61,764 bases of DNA, from the NCBI GenBank assembly GCA_902536925.1, contig CACAZL010000005.1:1-61764 (forward strand), given 5' to 3'. The stretch comes from an uncultured Pelagibacteraceae bacterium (GTDB lineage: Bacteria; Pseudomonadota; Alphaproteobacteria; Pelagibacterales; Pelagibacteraceae). Under the pieces are notes generated by a model, which saw only the letters and a list, made by a program, of their open reading frames with translations, had not been told where the DNA came from and did not search any database. Below are positions 8,969 to 20,547 of this stretch, one piece after another. Each line of letters starts with the position of its first letter. Position 1 is the first letter of the stretch. The position numbers were made by a program, and so were the translations under genes.

Positions 8969-10708
8969 TTAGACTTTTAAAGGCAAGACTTCTATTAGAA
9001 TTTCGTTCCTTAAATCTACATTTTTTAGCTCATTCATAGTTGAAACTAATAAATTCACAGTGTTTATATCTAGATCTTCAAGGTTACTTTCACCAACAAT
9101 ATCTACTATTTTAATTAATAATAAGCCTAACTCTCCATTAGATAGCATTTGTTTTATATCAGAGGAAAATTGATAGTTGTATTCATAAAGGTTTTCGTAT
9201 TTTTTATCTATTTTTACTCCATCTGATTTGAGCGATTCAATAAGAATCATATCTTTTGTTGAAAAAACATATTTTTTGTTTCTTTTAATTTTTTTTAAAA
9301 TATCGTTTGTTTCCTTTTCAGCTTTAGGCAAACTAGTTTTATTTAAAAAGTAATTTAATAATTTTGACTGATGTATTTTTTTATTATTAAATTTTATCTT
9401 TCTCTCTTTTTTTAACTTGTTTTCGGTATGATTTTCATAAAAGGTAGTAAAATTCGAGGGAACATCATCTTTTTTTATTTTTTTTAATATTACTTTGATT
9501 TCATTATCAAACGCATTATCTAACTTTTTTTTTTGGAAAGATTTATATAATTCAGAAGCCATACTTAATCTTTGCTCGACATCAACAGATAAAAGTAATC
9601 TTTGATATAATAAAGCTCTGCCCTCATAATCTGGAAGTAGTTTATAAGCATCTTTGGCATTTAATAGTTGTGTTATGTTAAATTGAAATTTTTTATATGT
9701 ATCTAGTAGTTCTCTCTCATCAAATACATTTTCGTGAGTTGCTCTTTCTAATAATCTTAAATCTTCTGGATTTTCAATATCAAAGGAATTTGCATTTTTA
9801 AGAATATTTGACGATGACAAATAATTCCAGATATATCTAGGTGAGTCCATTTTTGGCTCATAATTGAAATCATTATTTGTTTTATGAGATAAGTGAAAAT
9901 ATAAAATATTTTCGTCTGAAATTATTTCATCTTTGCCTGCGTAACCCATTAATATATTAAATTTATTTTCAAAAAAAGTGTCAATCTCATTCAACTCTTT
10001 TGACAAATCAAAAAGTAGTTGAGCTTGTTCTTTTTTATCTTCTATAATTAAACAATAAATTTTAAAATTATTTAAATATTTATCTGTGATAGCACCACTA
10101 ACATCAAATATTTCACATGCTTTTTTTACTTCGGAGTTTGAAAGAAAATATTCTGAATAAAATTTAATTAATTTATTTTTATTTGAAACTTCAGAATTAT
10201 TAATTAAAAATTCTTTAATTAATTCAAAATCTTTTTTGATTATTAAATGATTAAATTTAAACTCTAAAAATTCCTCTTCAGTAATATTATTTGTTGGAAT
10301 ATATGAATTTGTTAGTAAAGCTATGTCTAATATTTTTTTTGAAAACTCAGATAAGTTTCTATTTAAATTTTTATTTAATATACTTTTAATTAACTCACCA
10401 TCACTATTCGACCACATGTCAATTTTTAAGCCATTCTGCGCAGGATCATATAATCCAGCTAATTTTATAGTGGATGACTCAATTTCTTTATTTATCACTA
10501 TCTCGGAACTAGATTGAACTGATAATGTTGTATTAGTATTTAGATTATTGCTTGCGTTTATATTTGAGGTTGAATTTTCTTTGTTAATAATGTCTTTTTT
10601 TTCAATTTTCCAAATATCGATCGGTTCATTTGCAAAAGAATAATTATAAAAAAATAAAATTAAGGTTATTTTGAGAATTATTTTACTTAATTGTTTTAAA
10701 ATTTTCAT
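8969..10708 (-). CDS. Large exported helical protein of unknown function
   Basis: I do not recognise a named family. The 579-residue product starts with a clear signal peptide: basic MKILKQLSK, a hydrophobic stretch, then a probable cleavage after SFA (near residue 26). A low-complexity Ser/Asn/Thr linker (about 40-75) is followed by a long, mostly alpha-helical region whose repeat-like character resembles TPR/SEL-type superhelices. The mature protein is probably periplasmic or outer-membrane associated. A comparable long exported protein accompanies def/fmt/aroK neighbourhoods in other alphaproteobacteria as far as I recall, but I cannot confirm homology. Its start overlaps the preceding 46-aa membrane peptide gene by 26 bases. 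Confidence 0.7.
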   Translation of the reverse strand: MKILKQLSKIILKITLILFFYNYSFANEPIDIWKIEKKDIINKENSTSNINASNNLNTNTTLSVQSSSEIVINKEIESSTIKLAGLYDPAQNGLKIDMWSNSDGELIKSILNKNLNRNLSEFSKKILDIALLTNSYIPTNNITEEEFLEFKFNHLIIKKDFELIKEFLINNSEVSNKNKLIKFYSEYFLSNSEVKKACEIFDVSGAITDKYLNNFKIYCLIIEDKKEQAQLLFDLSKELNEIDTFFENKFNILMGYAGKDEIISDENILYFHLSHKTNNDFNYEPKMDSPRYIWNYLSSSNILKNANSFDIENPEDLRLLERATHENVFDERELLDTYKKFQFNITQLLNAKDAYKLLPDYEGRALLYQRLLLSVDVEQRLSMASELYKSFQKKKLDNAFDNEIKVILKKIKKDDVPSNFTTFYENHTENKLKKERKIKFNNKKIHQSKLLNYFLNKTSLPKAEKETNDILKKIKRNKKYVFSTKDMILIESLKSDGVKIDKKYENLYEYNYQFSSDIKQMLSNGELGLLLIKIVDIVGESNLEDLDINTVNLLVSTMNELKNVDLRNEILIEVLPLKV

Positions 10709-10823
10709 TAGGCAAAATCACTTCAATTTTTTTGTTGGGAGATGGGAAATCAATCTGACTTAAAACAATAATAGACAAAATTAATATAAAAATAATAATT
10801 CCAGCTTTAATTGCAAATTTCAT
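10683..10823 (-). CDS. Small single-pass membrane peptide (46 aa), hypothetical
   Basis: An ATG at 10821-10823 opens a 46-codon frame ending in TAA at 10683-10685. The product begins MKFAIKAGIIIFILILSIIV, one strongly hydrophobic helix after a short basic N-terminus, followed by a polar tail of about 25 residues. It lies upstream of, and overlaps by 26 bases, the 579-aa exported protein, with an AAGGA purine stretch about 12 bases upstream of the ATG. Topology and overlap suggest a genuine short gene co-expressed with the exported protein, but there is no family evidence. Confidence 0.5.
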   Translation of the reverse strand: MKFAIKAGIIIFILILSIIVLSQIDFPSPNKKIEVILPNENFKTIK

Positions 10824-10919
10824 ATTATGTTATATTCCTTTGTAGTATAATGTTTTAAAAGCATATAATTTTGTAAAATCAAAATAAGACATATTTGTGT
10901 TTTTTCAACTTAGAAATAT
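10824..10919. promoter_or_regulatory. Divergent intergenic region with putative aroK promoter
   Basis: This 96-bp gap separates the leftward membrane peptide/exported protein unit from rightward aroK-aroB. On the + strand a perfect TATAAT at 10864-10869 lies 18 bases after TTGTAG (10840-10845), a plausible sigma70-type promoter for aroK. On the - strand TATACT (revcomp of 10844-10849) could serve the other side. AT-rich sequence produces such matches by chance, so confidence is limited. Confidence 0.35.
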
Positions 10920-11444
10920 ATGGAATCGAATAAAAATCTAGTTTTAGTAGGTATGATGGGTTCGGGAAAGACATTAATAGGAAAATTGATTTCTAAACAA
11001 ACCAAACTTAAATTTATTGATATAGATAATAAAATTGAAGAAAAAGAAAAAATGAAAATTGCAGAAATTTTCAAAAAAAAGGGAGAAAAATTCTTCCGTG
11101 AATGTGAAGAACAAGTAACATTATCATGTTTAAAAGGTGAGAAACAAATTTTATCACTAGGTGGAGGTGCATATATTAATACTAATATTAGGAAAGAATG
11201 TAAGAAGAGTTCTTTTAGTTTTTGGTTGAATTGGAAAAAAGATATAATAATTAAAAGAATAAATGGTAGCAAAAAAAGACCTCTGGCTATGACATTAAGT
11301 GAAGCAGATCTAGAGAGACTAATAAATGAAAGAGCTAAAATATATAGTTTGGCAGACTTCACAATTAATTGTGATCAGCTAAATAAAAATGAAATAGCAA
11401 ATAAAATTATAAAAAAATATGAAATCAAAAATAATAAAGGTTAA
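10920..11444 (+). CDS. aroK: Shikimate kinase
   Basis: This 174-residue P-loop kinase phosphorylates shikimate in the chorismate pathway. It shows the Walker A loop GMMGSGKTLIGK (residues about 11-22), the shikimate-binding Asp-Asp/Glu region FIDIDNKIEE, the FRECEEQV segment and the GGGAYIN motif. The RPLAM lid segment follows. The end overlaps the aroB start by 26 bases, so the two steps of the shikimate pathway are encoded as a coupled pair. Confidence 0.94.
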   Translation: MESNKNLVLVGMMGSGKTLIGKLISKQTKLKFIDIDNKIEEKEKMKIAEIFKKKGEKFFRECEEQVTLSCLKGEKQILSLGGGAYINTNIRKECKKSSFSFWLNWKKDIIIKRINGSKKRPLAMTLSEADLERLINERAKIYSLADFTINCDQLNKNEIANKIIKKYEIKNNKG

Positions 11445-12534
11445 AACTAAAAGTAAAAATTACGAAGTTCATATTGGTACCAATCTAATCCCAATGTTAA
11501 AAAATATTTTAAAAAAAAATAAATTATTATTTTCAAAATGTTTGATCGTTATTGACAATAAGATACCAAAAAAATTTAGAACATTACTTTTAAAAAATTT
11601 AAAGAATCAAAAAATTTATACTTTAAACTTTAATGCAAATGAAAAAAATAAAAGTTACTTAAGTATCGATAAAATACATAATGTTTTATTTAAAAATAAT
11701 TTTTATAGAGAGGACTGTATAATTTCATTTGGTGGAGGAATTACAGGAGATGTAGTTGGATATGCAGCCAGCACATATAAAAGAGGAATAAAATTTGTTA
11801 ATATACCCTCCACTTTATTAGCTCAAGTCGACTCTTCAATAGGTGGCAAAACAGGTATTAATAATAAATTTGGAAAAAATCTTGTAGGAAGTTTTTATCA
11901 GCCAGATTTAGTAATTTCAGATATTAATTTACTACGTACCCTCCCTAAAAGAGAAATTATATGTGGATATGCTGAAATACTAAAAAGTAGTTTAATTGAT
12001 AATAAAAAAAATTTTGTTTTTTTAGATAAAAATTTCAATAATATTTTAAACCTAAAAAGAAATTTTATAATTAATGCAATTTTAAATAGTTGTTTATTAA
12101 AAAAAAAAATTATTGAAAAGGATGAAAAAGAAAAAAATTTAAGAAAATCTTTAAATCTTGGCCATACCTTTGCTCATGCATATGAGGCTACTCTCGGTTA
12201 CTCAAAAAAATTAAATCATGGAGAAGCTGTCATATTTGGTTTAATGAATGCTGTAAATTTTAGTAAAGAAAAAAAAATTATTTCAGATTCAAATTCAGAA
12301 TTGATAAATAATCATATAAAAAAGATAGAAATTAAAAATAAATATAAAGATCTTTTTAATAAAAGGAAAATTACATCAATTCTAAATTTTATGAAAAGTG
12401 ATAAAAAAAATAAATCAGATAGTATAAACTTAATATTAATAAGGAATTTTGGAAAATTAAACCTAAATTATCAAGCCAAATCTGGTGAATTGAACAAGTT
12501 TTTGTTAAAAGAATTAAATAAAGCTTATTTGTAA
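11419..12534 (+). CDS. aroB: 3-dehydroquinate synthase
   Basis: This 371-residue NAD-dependent, metal-containing enzyme converts DAHP to 3-dehydroquinate. Family motifs are visible: SFGGGITGDVVGYAAS (NAD binding), PSTLLAQVDSSIGGKTGIN, the metal ligands in LNLGHTFAHAYEA and LNHGEAVIFG. It is unusually lysine/asparagine-rich. The start overlaps aroK, and the 3' end overlaps the convergent bolA by 21 bases. Confidence 0.95.
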   Translation: MKSKIIKVKTKSKNYEVHIGTNLIPMLKNILKKNKLLFSKCLIVIDNKIPKKFRTLLLKNLKNQKIYTLNFNANEKNKSYLSIDKIHNVLFKNNFYREDCIISFGGGITGDVVGYAASTYKRGIKFVNIPSTLLAQVDSSIGGKTGINNKFGKNLVGSFYQPDLVISDINLLRTLPKREIICGYAEILKSSLIDNKKNFVFLDKNFNNILNLKRNFIINAILNSCLLKKKIIEKDEKEKNLRKSLNLGHTFAHAYEATLGYSKKLNHGEAVIFGLMNAVNFSKEKKIISDSNSELINNHIKKIEIKNKYKDLFNKRKITSILNFMKSDKKNKSDSINLILIRNFGKLNLNYQAKSGELNKFLLKELNKAYL

Positions 12535-12774
12535 AGAATGAATATCAGTTTTCAATTCTTCGCTTAAAATTTTGTAAATTACCTTATTAGATTCAATTCT
12601 ATTCGTTTTTTTTAATATGTCAGAATTTATTTCTAATTTAATATGAAATTTGCCTTTCTGATGTGAATTGTGTTTTAAATGCTTATAAGTGTTGTCAATT
12701 ATCTTTACGTCTTTAATGGAAGCGTCTTCTAAAAGTTTATTTTCAATTTTTTTTGAAAGTTGATTAATATCCAT
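12514..12774 (-). CDS. bolA: BolA/IbaG family protein
   Basis: This 86-residue protein starts at MDINQLSKKIENKL. A longer frame to 12852 exists, but its extra 26 residues are not BolA-like and would run over the divergent gene. The conserved core HNSHQKGKFHIKLEI and the IYKILSEELKTDIHSLQI tail match the BolA class II KH-like fold. The family cooperates with monothiol glutaredoxins in Fe-S cluster handling. The usual conserved His/Cys ligands are represented here by the His residues of the KHLKHNSH segment. It is transcribed divergently from the J-domain gene and convergently with aroB. Confidence 0.85.
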   Translation of the reverse strand: MDINQLSKKIENKLLEDASIKDVKIIDNTYKHLKHNSHQKGKFHIKLEINSDILKKTNRIESNKVIYKILSEELKTDIHSLQISFI

Positions 12775-12794
12775 TAAACTTGATATTATATAAT

Positions 12795-13328
12795 ATGAAA
12801 AATATTTGTGAATGGAATAATTGTAACGAAGAGGGACTTTACAAGGCTCCAAAAGAAAAGGATAACAGCAAAGAATATAGGCTTCTCTGTCTTGAGCATG
12901 TAAGAGAGTTTAATAAAAGCTGGAATTATTTTTCAGGTATGAGTGACGAACAAGTAATCAACTTTTTAAAGTCTGACATTACATGGCATAAGCCAACACA
13001 GAGTTTCAGCTCTTCAGATAATTTTTTCAAAATATTGTGGAATAATACTTTAAAAGATGAAAATGGAAAATTTAAAGATTTTAATAACTTGAATCACATG
13101 AATAAGTTTAAGTTTAATAGTAATGATCTTAAAGCCTTTGAAATTTTAGGTGTTGGAGTTGGTTTAAAATGGGCCAAAATACAAGAAAAATTCAAAAGAC
13201 TTGTGAAAAAATTTCACCCTGATATGAATGCTGGCAATAAAAAATTTGAAGATAAGCTTAAAGTAATAACTTTAGCTTATACCCAATTAAAAAATACTTA
13301 TAAGGATAAAATTGACAACAAATATTGA
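12795..13328 (+). CDS. J-domain (DnaJ-like) protein associated with CobS/CobT
   Basis: The start at [10 protein letters not shown] (ATG 12795) is preferred over an upstream TTG. The product is about 177 residues. The N-terminus carries a small Cys/His motif (CEWNNC, then CLEHV), and the C-terminal third is a J-domain with the HPD signature in [12 protein letters not shown]-domain proteins recruit DnaK-type chaperones to clients. Genes of this type precede cobS in many alphaproteobacteria, suggesting it helps remodel the CobS-CobT AAA+ complex. The end overlaps the cobS start by 17 bases. Confidence 0.85.
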   Translation: MKNICEWNNCNEEGLYKAPKEKDNSKEYRLLCLEHVREFNKSWNYFSGMSDEQVINFLKSDITWHKPTQSFSSSDNFFKILWNNTLKDENGKFKDFNNLNHMNKFKFNSNDLKAFEILGVGVGLKWAKIQEKFKRLVKKFHPDMNAGNKKFEDKLKVITLAYTQLKNTYKDKIDNKY

Positions 13329-14286
13329 TCAGACCCCAGATATTAAATTATCGATTAAACAAACATTCGGTATAGATTCTGATATGGAAGTGGACGCATT
13401 TTCAAAAAAAACTGACTATGTACCAGATATAGATAAATCTTATAAATTTGATAAAGATACAACTTTAGCAATTCTCTCTGGATTTTCATTTAATAAGAGA
13501 GTCTTAGTGCAAGGTTATCATGGAACAGGTAAATCAACTCATATAGAACAAATTGCAGCCAGATTGAACTGGCCATGTATCAGAATTAACTTAGATAGTC
13601 ATGTTAGTAGAATAGATTTAATTGGCAAAGACTCAATTGTAATCAAAGATGGAAAACAAGTCACAGAATTCAAGGAGGGAATTCTTCCTTGGTCGATACA
13701 AAATCCTGTGGCTTTAGTATTTGATGAATATGATGCTGGTAGACCAGATGTTATGTTTGTAATTCAAAGAGTTTTGGAAGCCGAGGGAAATTTTACTTTA
13801 TTAGATAAGAATAAGGTTATTAAACAAAATAAATATTTCAGATTATTTGCAACTTCAAATACCGTTGGTTTAGGAGATACAACTGGCCTCTATCACGGAA
13901 CACAACAAATCAACCAGGGGCAGATGGATAGATGGAATATCGTTACAACATTAAATTATTTAGCCTTGGAAAAAGAAATGGAAATTATTTTAGGGAAAAA
14001 TAAATCTTTAGATAATAATAAAGGTAAAGAGAGAGTTGCAAACATGATAAAAGTTGCGACACTTACCAGAAAAGGCTTTATGGCTGGAGATATTTCAACT
14101 GTAATGAGTCCTAGGACAGTACTACATTGGGCAGAAAATTCAGAAATATTTAAAGATGTAGGTTATGCGTTCAGAGTAACTTTTTTAAATAAATGTGATG
14201 ACGTAGAAAAGAATACAATCGCAGAATACTATCAAAGATGTTTTGGTGAAGAACTGCCAGAGTCGATGATAAATATTCAAGTTTAA
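13312..14286 (+). CDS. cobS: CobS-like AAA+ ATPase (cobaltochelatase-type subunit)
   Basis: This 324-residue MoxR-type AAA+ ATPase has Walker [11 protein letters not shown] (about residues 66-75), Walker [16 protein letters not shown] and sensor-type segments around [20 protein letters not shown]. In aerobic cobalamin synthesis CobS with CobT drives cobalt insertion by CobN. Translation starts at a TTG overlapping the J-domain gene; the N-terminus [11 protein letters not shown] aligns with the family pattern I know, supporting that start. Its stop overlaps the cobT ATG by one base. No cobN or other corrin genes occur in the window, so a non-B12 role is possible. Confidence 0.9.
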   Translation: MTTNIDQTPDIKLSIKQTFGIDSDMEVDAFSKKTDYVPDIDKSYKFDKDTTLAILSGFSFNKRVLVQGYHGTGKSTHIEQIAARLNWPCIRINLDSHVSRIDLIGKDSIVIKDGKQVTEFKEGILPWSIQNPVALVFDEYDAGRPDVMFVIQRVLEAEGNFTLLDKNKVIKQNKYFRLFATSNTVGLGDTTGLYHGTQQINQGQMDRWNIVTTLNYLALEKEMEIILGKNKSLDNNKGKERVANMIKVATLTRKGFMAGDISTVMSPRTVLHWAENSEIFKDVGYAFRVTFLNKCDDVEKNTIAEYYQRCFGEELPESMINIQV

Positions 14287-16076
14287 TGAACAAAGATGAT
14301 CTTATAAAAGAGCAATTTAAACAAGCTTTAAACTCAACGATTAAAGCCATTTCAGGTGAATCATATCCATTAAAAGACAAAAAAAATTTAAAAGAATTTA
14401 ATATTTCTAAATTTGATAATTTAAAAGATAAAGAAAACTTTATAAAATTAAGAGCCGAGGCAGATTCGGAGGCATTAAAAAGAAAATTTTCTGATAATTC
14501 TACATTGGAACAAAATATTCCAAAAACACCTACTTGCCATACGCTGTATAAAATTTCTGAAAAAATAAGATACGAACTTTTAGGATCACAAATGATGAGA
14601 GGAATTTCTAAAAATTTAATGGCCAAATATGACAATAAGATTGGTATGGCAAAATCTGAAAATATAAAAAAGAAAGAGGAATCAAATGTTTCTGAAGCTT
14701 TTGAATATTACATGCTTAACAAAATAATGAACGTAAGTTTAACTGAAAGCGCTGAAAAAATTTTATCATACTGGAAAGATGATTTCGAAAAATCTTTAGA
14801 TAAACACATAGACTTTTTAAAAGAAAATGCAGAGAATCAAGATATATACAATTCTAAAATATCAGAAATTCTTCAGAATATGGAAATCTTCGAATCCGAA
14901 GAAGAAAATAAAAAGGAAGAACAGAAAGAAGATGAGCAAGATAACAATAATTCAAAAGATGATCAAAAAACAGATAGTGGAGAATCCCAGGAAAGAGAAG
15001 AGGATGAAAGTATCAATGAAGGAGTTGATAGTTCTGACGAAATGAATGAATTTAGACTTGATGAACAACTAGGAAATGATGATGCTGAAAATAATGAAAT
15101 AGAAAATATTGTTCAGAAAAAAAATTTAGGAATAAGTAATAAAGAATATAAAATATATACTTCAGAATTTGATGAGACAGCAAAAGCAGAAACATTAGAA
15201 AATTCTGAAGAAATTTCAAAATTAAGAAGAAATTTAGATCAACAGCTAACTAGTTTCCAAGACATAATTACGAAACTCGCAAATAAATTACAAAGACAGT
15301 TACTTGCAAAACAAAATAGATCTTGGGAATTTGATCTTGAAGAAGGTTTGTTAGATAGTTCAAAATTACCAAGAATAATAATTGATCCATATAATTCTCT
15401 TTCTTTTAAAAAAGAGAAAGATTTAGAGTTTAAAGATACAGTTGTGACTTTACTCATAGATAATTCCGGATCTATGAGAGGGAGACCAATTACTATTGCC
15501 GCTCTTTGTGCTGATATATTGTCTAGAACATTAGAAAGATGCTCGGTTAAAGTTGAAATTCTTGGTTTCACAACAAAAAATTGGAAGGGTGGTAAGAGTA
15601 GAGAAAAGTGGAATAAACTTGGAAAATTAAAAAATCCAGGACGTTTAAATGACCTAAGACATATAATTTACAAATCTGCTGATACTCACTGGAGACAATC
15701 AAAAAAAAATTTAGGCTTAATGCTAAAAGAGGGTTTGCTTAAAGAAAATATTGATGGTGAAGCCATTACTTGGGCTTTCAATAGACTTAAAAAAAGAAAA
15801 GAAGAAAGAAAAATTCTTATGGTTATTTCAGATGGAGCTCCAGTTGATGACTCAACATTATCTGTTAACTCGGGTGATTTTTTAGAAAAACATCTTAAGC
15901 AAACTGTAAAATCAATTGAAAACAAAAGTGATATCGAAATTCTTGCCATAGGTATAGGACACGATGTTTCTAGATATTACAAAAAAGCGATAAAAATAGC
16001 TGATGTTCAAGAGTTAGGGGATGTAATGATTGGTCAGCTTAGTGGTTTATTTGAAAATAATAAAAAATTACACTAA
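14286..16076 (+). CDS. cobT: CobT-like von Willebrand A domain protein (cobaltochelatase-type subunit)
   Basis: This 596-residue protein has the CobT layout: a helical N-terminal part, a very acidic linker (about residues 200-260, dominated by Glu/Asp/Asn) and a C-terminal vWA domain. The domain carries the MIDAS motif [11 protein letters not shown] (about residue 390) and a later [10 protein letters not shown]. It forms the metal-handling partner of CobS in the chelatase complex. The ATG overlaps the cobS stop. The 3' end overlaps the convergent kinase gene by nine bases. As with cobS, the link to cobalamin is by homology only. Confidence 0.9.
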   Translation: MNKDDLIKEQFKQALNSTIKAISGESYPLKDKKNLKEFNISKFDNLKDKENFIKLRAEADSEALKRKFSDNSTLEQNIPKTPTCHTLYKISEKIRYELLGSQMMRGISKNLMAKYDNKIGMAKSENIKKKEESNVSEAFEYYMLNKIMNVSLTESAEKILSYWKDDFEKSLDKHIDFLKENAENQDIYNSKISEILQNMEIFESEEENKKEEQKEDEQDNNNSKDDQKTDSGESQEREEDESINEGVDSSDEMNEFRLDEQLGNDDAENNEIENIVQKKNLGISNKEYKIYTSEFDETAKAETLENSEEISKLRRNLDQQLTSFQDIITKLANKLQRQLLAKQNRSWEFDLEEGLLDSSKLPRIIIDPYNSLSFKKEKDLEFKDTVVTLLIDNSGSMRGRPITIAALCADILSRTLERCSVKVEILGFTTKNWKGGKSREKWNKLGKLKNPGRLNDLRHIIYKSADTHWRQSKKNLGLMLKEGLLKENIDGEAITWAFNRLKKRKEERKILMVISDGAPVDDSTLSVNSGDFLEKHLKQTVKSIENKSDIEILAIGIGHDVSRYYKKAIKIADVQELGDVMIGQLSGLFENNKKLH

Positions 16077-17348
16077 TTTTTTTAAATTTTTATTTTCCCA
16101 CTCTATTTTTACTTCAGCTCCACCTCTAGTTTCTGAATTTCTAATTGTTATTTTGGCAGAATTTTTTTCTAACAAAGTTTTGCCTATAAAAATCCCTAGG
16201 CCTAATCCAGTTTTTTTATTATCCTTAGGTTTAAGTGTCTTAATATAAGGCTCTCCAATCTTGTTAAGTATATCTTTTGGTATACCAGGACCATCATCCT
16301 CTATTGTTATTTCAGTCTTTTGACTATCACTTTTGATGGCAATATAAATATTTTCATTTGAAAATTTGTTAGCATTTCCAATGAAATTTCTCAAACCATA
16401 AACAATTTCAACAGATTTTAATATTTCAAATGAGTTGGAATCTTGCTCTTTATCAATATTGAAATTCTTATTTGAAATTTCCTTAAATGAGTTAACTATC
16501 TCACTAATATAATCGTAAAGTGTTTTATTTTTGTCAATAAAATCATCTTCTATTGTAGGATTTAATGTTAGTTTTTTTAAAATATCATTACACCTGTTAA
16601 CTTGACTAATTAATAGTTCGAGATCTTTTTTTACATCATCATTGTCTTTAAATTGATCAAAGAGATCGTGAGAAATAATTTTAATGGTAGACAAAGGAGT
16701 ACCAAATGAATGAGCTGCGGCTGCGGCTTGTCCCCCAAGTGAAACGAGTTCGTGCTCTTTGGAAATTACTTCTTGGATTTTATCCAGGGCATCTTTCCTA
16801 AGGTTTGTTTCTTGCCCAAAAATAAATGCGAAATAGTTCAAAAAAAATAACGCAATTATCAATGCTAAAGGAATTGCATAGTAATAATACAAACTAATAC
16901 TATATTCATCTAATGGTTTAGGTAGTTCATAGTGATAGAAAGTTAAAAATATAATCGATGCTAGAGTAATTAAAATTAAAGCAATATTTGTTCTGATATT
17001 TAAATTGGATGCAGCAAATACGCTTGGTATCAAAAGAAATATTGAAAAAGGGTTTAAAATACCTCCAGATAAGTAAAGTAAAGCACTCAATTGAAGGATA
17101 TCTAAAGATAAAAAATTAAAAGAAGTTACATTTGAAAGTATTGGTTTTTTGTAAAAAAACATTAAGTAGAAGTTACTTAAAGCTCCTATAAAAATTATTA
17201 GATTAGATAAAATAAAATCGAATTCAAAACCAAAAATAAACTTTACTGTGTTTATAGTTATAAACTGACCTAAAATTCCAATCCATCTTAAATTGATATA
17301 AGTAGACTTATTCAATGATGCTGCTTTGACAGATTGTTTTAAATCCAT
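16068..17348 (-). CDS. regB: RegB/PrrB-type redox-sensing histidine kinase
   Basis: This 426-residue membrane kinase has about six N-terminal transmembrane helices (residues 20-178). A quinone-site heptapeptide GGILNPF (95-101) matches the GGxxNPF motif of RegB. The H-box [18 protein letters not shown] carries the phospho-acceptor H213. C253 lies exactly 40 residues later in [10 protein letters not shown], the same spacing as H225-C265 of Rhodobacter RegB, where the Cys is redox-active. ATPase boxes follow (N in [23 protein letters not shown]). It probably signals to a RegA response regulator encoded elsewhere. It lies directly after gyrB on the same strand. Confidence 0.9.
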   Translation of the reverse strand: MDLKQSVKAASLNKSTYINLRWIGILGQFITINTVKFIFGFEFDFILSNLIIFIGALSNFYLMFFYKKPILSNVTSFNFLSLDILQLSALLYLSGGILNPFSIFLLIPSVFAASNLNIRTNIALILITLASIIFLTFYHYELPKPLDEYSISLYYYYAIPLALIIALFFLNYFAFIFGQETNLRKDALDKIQEVISKEHELVSLGGQAAAAAHSFGTPLSTIKIISHDLFDQFKDNDDVKKDLELLISQVNRCNDILKKLTLNPTIEDDFIDKNKTLYDYISEIVNSFKEISNKNFNIDKEQDSNSFEILKSVEIVYGLRNFIGNANKFSNENIYIAIKSDSQKTEITIEDDGPGIPKDILNKIGEPYIKTLKPKDNKKTGLGLGIFIGKTLLEKNSAKITIRNSETRGGAEVKIEWENKNLKKLV

Positions 17349-19442
<2,094 letters not shown>

Positions 19443-19464
19443 TTACAAAAAATTTAAAAATCAC

Positions 19465-19498
19465 GGTAAGTTAAATGCTTAAATAAGCATTGATTACC
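19465..19498 (-). promoter_or_regulatory. Extended imperfect hairpin in the gyrB leader
   Basis: The segment folds as GGTAA, internal loop, AATGCTT, loop AAAT, AAGCATT, internal loop, TTACC: 12 base pairs with one asymmetric 4x2 internal loop. It lies 58 bases upstream of the gyrB ATG and downstream of tRNA-Ser on the same strand. No immediate U-run follows, so a simple intrinsic terminator is unlikely. It may be an mRNA leader structure, a processing site after the tRNA, or an operator. Function is unknown. Confidence 0.4.
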
Positions 19499-19577
19499 AA
19501 CGTTTATTTGATGTTTTTTAGATTTTTTTTCTGTTTCAGTAAAACACGTTAAAAAGATCATTTTTCTAACAAAAATA

Positions 19578-19667
19578 TGGCGGAGAGAATGGGATTCGAA
19601 CCCATGATAAAGTTTCCCCTATACACGCTTTCCAAGCGTGCGCCTTCAACCACTCGGCCACCTCTCC
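19578..19667 (-). tRNA. tRNA-Ser (anticodon GGA)
   Basis: On the minus strand the 90-nt sequence begins GGAGAGGTGGCCGAGTGGTT and ends with an encoded CCA. The acceptor stem GGAGAGG pairs with TCTCTCC (one G-U). The anticodon arm ACGCTTGGAAAGCGT presents GGA, a long class II variable arm follows, and the T-arm is GGGTTCGAATCCC. It lies between gyrB and the divergently oriented sugar operon. Confidence 0.97.
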
Positions 19668-19737
19668 CCAATAGTTTCTAAAATTAATAAATTTGTTAAT
19701 ATAAATATATTAGAATAAACAATTAAAAAATACAAAA

Positions 19738-20547
19738 ATGGACATATCAGTTGTAATTGTTTCTTATAAAAGTGAACATTTGATAATAAAGAATATTAAA
19801 AAATTTAATAAGAATACTCGTATTTTTGTAATTGAAAATGCAGAGGACAAGACACTTAAAGAACAAATAGAAAATAAATTTAGAAACGTAAAAGTGATAC
19901 TCAACAAAAACAGAGGATTTGGTCAGGCAGCGAATCTTGGAGCAGAACTTGCTAAAACAAAATATATTTTTTTTTGTAGTCCAGATAATATTATATCAAA
20001 TAATTGTTTTCAAAAATTGGAAAAAATCGCAGATGATTTAAATGATAAATTTAGTTTACTTGTTTTATCAAATCAAAAGGATTACACTGACAGGTTAAAG
20101 AAGGTTGAAGAAGTTGAAGGAATTTCATGTTTTTTAATAAAAAAAGACAGTTTCTCTAACATTTCAGGTTTTGATGAAAACTTTTTTTTATATTATGAGG
20201 ATATAGACTTAGTCAAAAGATTACTTAATAATAATAATAATATTTATAAAATTCCTGTAAAATACCACAGCGAGGGAGCTTCGCATAATAAACGATATAA
20301 CTATCCATTAGAGTTAAATAGAAATTGGCACTATATGTGGTCAAAATTTTATTATATAAAAAAACACAAAGGTTATTTTTTTTCTTTAATACTTACTTTA
20401 CCTTTTTTTTTAAGATCTATATTTAAAATGATATATAACTTTAATAATCCAGAAAAAAGAAATATATATTATGCAAGATTTAGCGGATTATTAAATTCAT
20501 ATAGATTAAAAAAATCTTGGTATCGACCAAATTTAAAAATAAAATGA
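19738..20547 (+). CDS. Family 2 glycosyltransferase (rhamnosyltransferase-like)
   Basis: This 269-residue GT-A enzyme starts with the GT2 N-terminus DISVVIVSYKSE. The metal/nucleotide region follows (NRGFGQAANLGAE, then CSPDNI replacing the usual DxD-like step), then the acceptor-side signature GFDENFFLYYEDIDLVKRL. The WbbL/rhamnosyltransferase-type pattern suggests transfer of a dTDP-6-deoxysugar. It is the first gene of the eight-gene sugar operon, and its TGA overlaps the rmlB ATG (ATGA), so it most likely attaches the sugar made by the following enzymes. The acceptor is unknown. A C-terminal hydrophobic patch (about residues 222-235) may contact the membrane. Confidence 0.88.
   Translation: MDISVVIVSYKSEHLIIKNIKKFNKNTRIFVIENAEDKTLKEQIENKFRNVKVILNKNRGFGQAANLGAELAKTKYIFFCSPDNIISNNCFQKLEKIADDLNDKFSLLVLSNQKDYTDRLKKVEEVEGISCFLIKKDSFSNISGFDENFFLYYEDIDLVKRLLNNNNNIYKIPVKYHSEGASHNKRYNYPLELNRNWHYMWSKFYYIKKHKGYFFSLILTLPFFLRSIFKMIYNFNNPEKRNIYYARFSGLLNSYRLKKSWYRPNLKIK

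Noticed and set aside
10910..11362. Minus-strand 150-codon hydrophobic frame opposite aroK
   Set aside because: aroK is strongly supported by motifs; the antisense frame is a composition artefact of A-rich coding sequence.
12775..12852. N-terminal extension of BolA to 12852
   Set aside because: The extra residues lack BolA similarity and would overlap the divergent J-domain gene and its start region.
14827..15045. Alternative + frame of 72 codons within cobT
   Set aside because: It coincides with the acidic low-complexity linker of cobT read in another frame, producing Lys/Ile-rich sequence without structure.
20517..20543. Nine-codon extension of rmlB upstream of ATG 20544
   Set aside because: The Rossmann motif starts right after MKKILITGG, and ATG 20544 gives the ATGA overlap seen at other junctions of this operon.
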